Shown here piece after piece: positions 1-3,650 of a DNA stretch of 5,435 nucleotides. A program made the position numbers and the translations under genes. Below the pieces are notes generated by a model. It was given only the letters and a program-made list of their open reading frames with translations. It searched no databases and had not been told where the DNA came from. Origin of the DNA: Burkholderiales bacterium (GTDB lineage: Bacteria; Pseudomonadota; Gammaproteobacteria; Burkholderiales; Burkholderiaceae_C); assembly GCA_947450745.1 (NCBI GenBank), contig CANFYD010000302.1, forward strand, positions 1 through 5,435, in the 5' to 3' direction. Positions within the stretch are counted from its first letter, which is position 1, and the number at the start of each line of letters is the position of its first letter.

Positions 1-664
1 CGCCGGCGCGGCAGGCCAGGCCGGCGCTTGACGATCCGCCGCCTTGCGTGGTGAAGCTGCGGCAATAGCCGCCGTCCTTGGCGACGAAACTGAGTCCTGG
101 CGTCACTGCTCCGGCGGCTTGGCCCGACAACTGCCGATCCAGCGCCTGCTTCAGGCTGCCCTGGGCCAGCAGGCTGCCGTCGACGGCAGGGCCGGCAGCC
201 GGCGGCAAGAATTGGTAGGCCAGCAAGGTACCCAGCAGCAAGCTGGCCGCCAAGCCGCCCAGCTCAGACCAAGTCGTCTTGCGCCTCGAAGCAGCGGCAA
301 GCCGCCGATCTCTTGCGGCATCAATTGCTGTCACTGATGCCATCGATGCCTCCGAGGACACCGTCGCGGCGGGCTGGAGCAAAGTGGTCAAACGGTCCGG
401 CAGCGCCTCATCCAGCACCGGAGCGTAGGCATCGCCCAGCGTCTGGCGCAAACGCTGCTCACGCAACAGCGCTTGGCTCAGGGCCGGGTCTTGGGCCAAG
501 CGGGCTTCGAACGCCGCGCGGGCGTCCGCATCCAGCTCGCCGTCCACGTAGGCATAGACGTCGCCATATGCACCTTCGACACGTTCGGCACGTTCGGCAC
601 GTTCGGCATCCTCGGCATTCACAGCCGCCGCTCCAGTCCTCATGTTGTTCATCTCCGTACTCAT
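1..664 (-). CDS. Transmembrane anti-sigma factor, partial (C-terminus beyond left edge)
   Basis: Partner and presumed inhibitor of the sigma factor encoded just upstream. The visible 221 residues have a variable N-terminal tail (1-32), then a cytoplasmic anti-sigma-like segment (33-75, YAYVDGELDADARAAFEARL, followed by DPALSQALLREQ). A linker leads to one hydrophobic helix (about 136-153, LAASLLLGTLLAYQFL). The periplasmic part ends with YCRSF (200-204) and AGLACR (214-219), a pattern I recall from C-termini of proteobacterial anti-sigma factors. No HxxxCxxC zinc-binding motif is present; the only cysteines seen, C201 and C218, lie on the periplasmic side. The ATG overlaps the sigma stop as ATGA and has GGGGAG 8 nt upstream, implying translational coupling and favouring this start over Met5 or Met8. 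No FecR-like features are seen. The anti-sigma role is inferred from position, topology and the N-terminal segment. Confidence 0.85.
   Translation of the reverse strand, partial: MSTEMNNMRTGAAAVNAEDAERAERAERVEGAYGDVYAYVDGELDADARAAFEARLAQDPALSQALLREQRLRQTLGDAYAPVLDEALPDRLTTLLQPAATVSSEASMASVTAIDAARDRRLAAASRRKTTWSELGGLAASLLLGTLLAYQFLPPAAGPAVDGSLLAQGSLKQALDRQLSGQAAGAVTPGLSFVAKDGGYCRSFTTQGGGSSSAGLACRAG
581..607 (-). repeat. 9-bp tandem repeat, three perfect copies, in anti-sigma N-terminal tail
   Basis: GCCGAACGT occurs three times head to tail on the minus strand, with degenerate copies on both sides. The unit is a multiple of three, so it adds Ala-Glu-Arg repeats (residues 20-28) without breaking the frame. 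The tract lies before the conserved anti-sigma segment and probably varies in copy number between strains. Confidence 0.85.
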
Positions 665-1158
665 CGCACCAACTCCCCATCGCCCAGCAGGCGCTGCAAG
701 GCCTCGCGGCCGCGGGCCAAGCGGCTGGTCAGCGTGCCGATCGGCACACCCAGCGTCTCGGCGGCCTCCTTGTAGGCCAAGCCTTCCACCAGCACCAGGC
801 TGACGGCCATGCGCTGCTCCTCGGGCAAGCGCGCCATGGCGGCCTGCACCGACAAGCGGGTGATCAGGCTGCCGGTCTCGGACACACCGACCTGCTCGCT
901 GGCCTCCTCAGGGGCCAGCACCTCGTCGCGGCGCGCGCGGCTGCGTAATTCATCGATCCAAGCGTTCTTCATGATGCGGAATAGCCAACTGTCCAGCTTC
1001 GTGCCTTCTTCCCATTGATCCATCGCCTTGAGCGCCCGCTCGAGCGCCATTTGCACCAAATCGTCGGCGTCTTCAGGCTTCCAAGCCACCGTGCGGGCAA
1101 AGCGGCGCAGCCGGGGCAGCAGCTCGGCAATGCGGTGGCGCAAATCAGGAGAACTCAT
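661..1158 (-). CDS. ECF-type RNA polymerase sigma factor
   Basis: A 165-residue sigma-70 family factor of the ECF class, which directs RNA polymerase to a small set of promoters. Region 2 spans about 10-75: the core-binding motif DADDLVQMALERAL (30-43) is followed by KLDSWLFRIMKNAWIDELRSRAR (54-76), which corresponds to the -10 recognition part. A short acidic linker leads to region 4 (about 106-156), with LPEEQRMAVSLVLVEGLAY, the helix-turn-helix YKEAAETLGVPIGTLTSRLARG and then REAL. Region 3 is absent, as expected for ECF factors. The ATG at 1158 is preferred over the in-frame ATG at 1209, because the latter overlaps the -35 element of the likely promoter. The chosen start has no clear Shine-Dalgarno sequence. 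The gene is followed by its anti-sigma factor with an ATGA overlap and is divergent from the S8 peptidase. The stimulus cannot be read from the sequence. Confidence 0.95.
   Translation of the reverse strand: MSSPDLRHRIAELLPRLRRFARTVAWKPEDADDLVQMALERALKAMDQWEEGTKLDSWLFRIMKNAWIDELRSRARRDEVLAPEEASEQVGVSETGSLITRLSVQAAMARLPEEQRMAVSLVLVEGLAYKEAAETLGVPIGTLTSRLARGREALQRLLGDGELVR
673..678 (-). promoter_or_regulatory. Ribosome binding site of the anti-sigma gene
   Basis: GGGGAG on the minus strand lies inside the end of the sigma gene, 8 nt before the ATG at 664. It supports the ATGA-overlap start over the two in-frame ATGs a few codons downstream. Confidence 0.6.
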
Positions 1159-1181
1159 GGGTGATGGTGTGATGATGAATA

Positions 1182-1208
1182 AACGTTGCTCATTTGCATT
1201 TTCTTCCA
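1182..1208 (-). promoter_or_regulatory. Candidate ECF promoter of the sigma/anti-sigma operon (autoregulatory)
   Basis: On the minus strand, TGGAAG (1208-1203) and CGTT (1185-1182) are separated by exactly 17 nt. GGAA at -35 and CGTT-like -10 elements are typical of ECF promoters. The same pattern with the same spacing occurs upstream of the gene at 2672, which supports recognition by one sigma factor. Transcription would begin near 1175, leaving a leader of only about 15-20 nt before the ATG at 1158. Confidence 0.65.
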
Positions 1209-1230
1209 TCGCCCGAACGTTCTTGCTCCT

Positions 1231-2538
1231 ATGAATCAATTTGCACTGCTTGTCTTCGTCCTGCTGGGCCTGTTTGCTGGCGGCAGTCAGGCTCAATTGG
1301 GGGGCTTGGGCGGCCAGCGCGGGCTGGGCCTGCCCGACCTGGGTGGCTTGACTGAATTGGGCCGGCCACTGCGCAACGAAGGTCTGCTGCGTCAGCGTAT
1401 CGACGCCAGCCTGGCTCCTCTCGACCTGCAAGGCCTGCGCCAGCGCCTGCTGGAGGACAGGCTGAGCCGCCACCCGCGCGAGCTGGGCCGTGACCCGGCC
1501 GGTGCGCTGATCGTGCAGCGGCAATTGCTGGCCCTGCCGTCCAGCGCCCCGGCGCGGGACCGGCTGTTGGCCCTGCCCGGCGTCACGCTGCTGGAAGCAA
1601 CACAGCTGGACGGCCTGGAGCTGAGCTGGCTGCTGCTGCAAGCCGACGCGACCCTGCTGCCGCAACTGCGCGCGCTGGACCCGGACGGGCAGTACGACTA
1701 CCAGCACATCTATTTGGGCAGCGGCACCGTGGGGTCGCCGGCAGTCCGTCGGGATAAAGCAAGCAAGCCAAGCGCCAAGCCCATCGCCCAGGCCAGAGTG
1801 GGCTTGATCGACAGCGGCGTGGACGCTCGCCACCCGGCCCTGCGCGATGCCATGCTGCAACGCTACGGCTGCGAAGGCCAAGCGCACCCGGCGGCGCATG
1901 GCACGGCGGTGGCGTCATTGCTAGTCGGGCAAGACGCGAATTTTCAAGGCGCGCTGCCCGGTGCCAGCTTGTTCGCCGCCGATGTCTATTGCGATGCGGC
2001 CACTGGCGGCTCGGTGCAGGCGATTGCGCAGGGCTTGGCTTGGCTGGCACGCGAGCGGGTGGGCGTGATCAACATCAGCTTGGTCGGGCCGCCCAATCTG
2101 CTGCTGCAACGCGCCGTGGCCGCCGCCGTGGCCAAGGGGCATTTGATCGTGGCGGCGGTGGGCAATGACGGGCCGGCCGCGCCGCCGCTGTACCCGGCCG
2201 CCTGGCCCGGCGTGGTCGCGGTCACCGGCGTCGACGCACGCCGCCGGGTGCTGGCCGAGGCCGGGCGCGGCCCGCACTTGAGCTTGGCAGCACCCGGCAG
2301 CCAGATGGTCGGGGCGACCAACGGCGGTGGCTACCTGCCCTTGCGCGGTACCTCGTTCGCAGCGCCGCTGGTGGCCGGCTTGCTGGCGGCCAGCCTTGCG
2401 CAGCCGGACGCGGTCGGCGCGGGCGCTGCACTGGCGCAGTTGCGCAGCCAAGCGATCGACCTTGGCACGCCGGGCCGCGACGACATCTACGGCTGGGGCT
2501 TGGTGGGCGAGCGCCTGCGGACCGCCGAGCCGCGCTGA
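1231..2538 (+). CDS. Secreted subtilisin-like serine peptidase (family S8)
   Basis: A 435-residue subtilase that should cleave proteins in the periplasm or outside the cell. Residues 1-21 form a signal peptide (MNQFALLVFVLLGLFAGG, cleavage after SQA). A Gly/Leu-rich stretch and a region of about 90-165 follow. The latter ends with DPDGQYDYQHIY and looks like an inhibitor-type prodomain, which would be removed on activation. The catalytic domain spans about 188-430: Asp194 (VGLIDSGVD), His223 (AAHGTAVASL), oxyanion Asn312 (AAVGNDG) and Ser375 (RGTSFAAPLVAG). All four are intact. Cys214 and Cys254 could form a disulfide. No autotransporter barrel, membrane anchor or C-terminal sorting domain follows, so it should be soluble. 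The start at 1231 fits the signal peptide, but no good Shine-Dalgarno precedes it. It lies back to back with the sigma operon, so it may be a target of that sigma factor or help process the anti-sigma factor; both are inferences. Confidence 0.93.
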   Translation: MNQFALLVFVLLGLFAGGSQAQLGGLGGQRGLGLPDLGGLTELGRPLRNEGLLRQRIDASLAPLDLQGLRQRLLEDRLSRHPRELGRDPAGALIVQRQLLALPSSAPARDRLLALPGVTLLEATQLDGLELSWLLLQADATLLPQLRALDPDGQYDYQHIYLGSGTVGSPAVRRDKASKPSAKPIAQARVGLIDSGVDARHPALRDAMLQRYGCEGQAHPAAHGTAVASLLVGQDANFQGALPGASLFAADVYCDAATGGSVQAIAQGLAWLARERVGVINISLVGPPNLLLQRAVAAAVAKGHLIVAAVGNDGPAAPPLYPAAWPGVVAVTGVDARRRVLAEAGRGPHLSLAAPGSQMVGATNGGGYLPLRGTSFAAPLVAGLLAASLAQPDAVGAGAALAQLRSQAIDLGTPGRDDIYGWGLVGERLRTAEPR

Positions 2539-2589
2539 ATCAGCTTGAGGCAACACAGAGCCCTCGCTTACAAACGCTTGCAATTGGCG

Positions 2590-2616
2590 TGGAAGGATCT
2601 AGTCCGCTGTGGCGTT
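2590..2616 (+). promoter_or_regulatory. Candidate ECF promoter of the low-complexity protein gene
   Basis: TGGAAG (2590-2595), a 17-nt spacer and CGTT (2613-2616) reproduce the elements and spacing of the candidate sigma-operon promoter at 1208-1182; the spacers themselves differ. Transcription would start around 2623, giving a leader of about 50 nt before the ATG at 2672. It lies in the 133-bp gap after the S8 peptidase gene. No convincing terminator hairpin with a T-run is visible in that gap, so read-through from the peptidase gene is also possible. Confidence 0.6.
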
Positions 2617-2671
2617 CTTCTAGAGGTAGGCCCCGGATGAGCCGGCGCTGCAAACAACTCAGGAGATTCTC

Positions 2672-3385
2672 ATGACCGCACGCACAAGTTCAACCCGCTC
2701 CACCCGCCCTCTTCTGCTTGCCTTGGCTGCGCTGGCTGCTGCCGTGTCGATGAGCGCTCCGGTGCACGCTGGCCTGCTCGGTGGTGGAGGTGGTGGCGCT
2801 GGCGGCGGCCTAATGGGTGGCCTTGGCGGCGGTTTCAGCGGCAATGGCAGCGGCTCCTTGAGCGGCTCGGCCAACGGCTTGCAGCGCCCGGACCTGTCCC
2901 TCGCTCGGGACGGTGCAGCGGCAGGCCGCGACAAACTGGCCGAAACCCAACAAGGTGCCAGCGACAAGGCCGGTGAAACCCGCAATCGCGCAGGCACTTT
3001 GCGGGGTGGCCTGGAAGGCAGTGTGGAAGGCAACTCGCAGAGCGCGGCCCAAGGCGGTTTGACTCCGCGCAACAACAACAACAACAACAGCTTGCCGGCC
3101 GCCAACGCTGACGGCACCGGTGCCGGCCAAGTCAGCGGCATGCTCGGTGGCCGCCGCGACTCAAGCAGCGCAGCCCCGGCTCCGTCCACGGCACCCGCCA
3201 CAGCACCCGCAGTATCCAACGCGAGCGCCAGCCCAACGCCCGGCCAAGCCAGCCCCAGCCGCCGCAGCCTGACCGGCCAAGCGGACGGCCAAGCGGACGG
3301 CCAAGCAAGCGTCCAAGCCTCGGCCGATCGCAGCGGTGCCTCCGCCGAGGGCAACGCTTCGCTGCAGGCGTCCGGTCAGCGCTGA
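2672..3385 (+). CDS. Exported Gly/Ala/Ser/Gln-rich low-complexity protein of unknown function
   Basis: I do not recognise this 237-residue protein. A basic N-terminus (TARTSSTRSTR) and hydrophobic core (LLLALAALAAAVSM) form a signal peptide with likely cleavage after VHA (33). A glycine-rich block (34-62), a more polar charged region (70-125), six Asn (134-139), a Pro/Ala/Ser/Thr-rich segment (164-196) and a Gln/Ala/Ser-rich tail with GQAD/GQAS repeats (202-213) follow. The mature part has no cysteine, no second membrane segment and no enzyme motif, so it is probably disordered. AGGAG at 2661-2665, 6 nt before the ATG, is a good ribosome binding site. Codon usage and the signal peptide support a real gene despite the composition. 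An ECF-type promoter matching the sigma operon's lies upstream, so it is likely part of that regulon. It might be a cell-surface or matrix component or a peptidase substrate, but nothing in the sequence settles this. Confidence 0.8.
   Translation: MTARTSSTRSTRPLLLALAALAAAVSMSAPVHAGLLGGGGGGAGGGLMGGLGGGFSGNGSGSLSGSANGLQRPDLSLARDGAAAGRDKLAETQQGASDKAGETRNRAGTLRGGLEGSVEGNSQSAAQGGLTPRNNNNNNSLPAANADGTGAGQVSGMLGGRRDSSSAAPAPSTAPATAPAVSNASASPTPGQASPSRRSLTGQADGQADGQASVQASADRSGASAEGNASLQASGQR
3071..3088 (+). repeat. (AAC)6 trinucleotide tract encoding six Asn
   Basis: Six perfect AAC codons encode Asn134-139 of the low-complexity exported protein. Slippage here would change length in whole codons and keep the reading frame. 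Confidence 0.9.
3275..3310 (+). repeat. 12-bp tandem repeat encoding GQAD/GQAS
   Basis: Two perfect copies of GGCCAAGCGGAC are followed by a third diverged at the end (GGCCAAGCAAGC). They encode GQAD-GQAD-GQAS at residues 202-213. A further GQAS at residues 191-194 suggests older copies of the same unit. Confidence 0.85.
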
Positions 3386-3402
3386 GTTCGATCGAGTCCG
3401 AT

Positions 3403-3408
3403 TAGAAT
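3403..3408 (+). promoter_or_regulatory. Possible -10 box for the riboswitch/receptor transcript
   Basis: TAGAAT matches the housekeeping -10 consensus at five of six positions and lies about 40 bp before the riboswitch core, where a promoter is needed. No convincing -35 hexamer sits at the right distance; it would overlap the stop codon of the preceding gene. Treat this as tentative. Confidence 0.3.
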
Positions 3409-3449
3409 GCGGCCTGCCCGACGATCAGGTCACTGACCGCCGAGCATTC

Positions 3450-3568
3450 GCTAGGGGTGTTGCGCCGCTTGACGGTGCGACTGAGAAAGTCCCTTTGAAC
3501 CTGTGAGACGCCTCGGCGTTTCAAAGCCTCCTTGAGGAGGCTTTGAGGTAATCCTCGCGCAGGGAAGC
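3450..3568 (+). ncRNA. TPP (thiamine pyrophosphate) riboswitch, THI element
   Basis: The conserved core is clear. AGGGGTG (3453-3459) is the P2 5' side and pairs with CCCT at 3491-3494. P3 is 3460-3467 with 3473-3480, eight pairs including G-U wobbles. The invariant CTGAGA (3481-3486) is followed by TTTGAACCTG (3494-3503). P4 is CCTG (3500-3503) with CAGG (3560-3563). P5 is GAGG (3545-3548) with CCTC (3553-3556), closing a TAAT loop. CAGGGAAGC completes the element, with a short P1 of GCT/AGC. CTGAGA and the P4/P5 arm are the sites that bind the pyrimidine and pyrophosphate ends of TPP. The element lies in the leader of the TonB receptor gene, so TPP should reduce receptor expression. A 41-nt insertion between P4 and P5 is unusual. 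Confidence 0.93.
3504..3544 (+). other. Two-hairpin insertion between P4 and P5 of the TPP riboswitch
   Basis: Where the junction normally has about two nucleotides, this riboswitch has 41. After one T the insert is exactly two abutting hairpins. The first is 3505-3511 with 3516-3522, seven pairs including one G-U, loop CTCG. The second is 3523-3531 with 3536-3544, nine perfect pairs, loop TTGA. P5 begins at the very next base. The second stem can extend by two pairs (TC/GA), but only by taking the first two bases of P5. No T-run follows, so it is not an intrinsic terminator. Confidence 0.75.
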
Positions 3569-3580
3569 ACGCATCAGATC

Positions 3581-3609
3581 GGCGTCAGCATTTTCTTTCT
3601 CGTGACGCT
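3581..3609 (+). other. Possible expression-platform hairpin
   Basis: GGCGTCA (3581-3587) can pair with TGACGCT (3603-3609), six Watson-Crick pairs plus one G-T, around a 15-nt pyrimidine-rich loop. It lies between the riboswitch aptamer and the receptor start codon, where a regulatory structure would be expected. It does not visibly cover a ribosome binding site and no T-run follows, so the mechanism is unclear. Confidence 0.3.
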
Positions 3610-3650
3610 CGAGCTTTGTCGTTTGCCGACCTGCCATCGACCTATTCACG

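Noticed and set aside
978..1003. GGAAT-N17-CGTG on the plus strand as a further ECF promoter for the S8 peptidase
   Set aside because: It lies inside the sigma coding sequence, over 200 bp from the peptidase start, and matches the two better sites less well; chance is likely in GC-rich DNA.
661..1899. A 412-codon minus-strand frame fusing the sigma factor to an N-terminal extension
   Set aside because: The part beyond 1209 is the antisense of the S8 peptidase, with Gln/Ala/Val-rich composition typical of a GC-rich shadow frame. The sigma factor is complete from 1158.
2659..3354. A 231-codon minus-strand frame opposite the low-complexity protein
   Set aside because: It is Pro/Leu/Ala-rich shadow sequence. 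The plus-strand frame has a good ribosome binding site and a signal peptide.
3427..3437. GGTCACTGACC inverted repeat as an operator
   Set aside because: The arms are only 5 bp with a 1-nt centre. It is an isolated occurrence upstream of the riboswitch, with nothing to support a specific regulator.
3521..3546. Strong hairpin TCAAAGCCTCC-TTGA-GGAGGCTTTGA as an intrinsic terminator
   Set aside because: No T-run follows on either strand, and it sits inside the riboswitch between P4 and P5.
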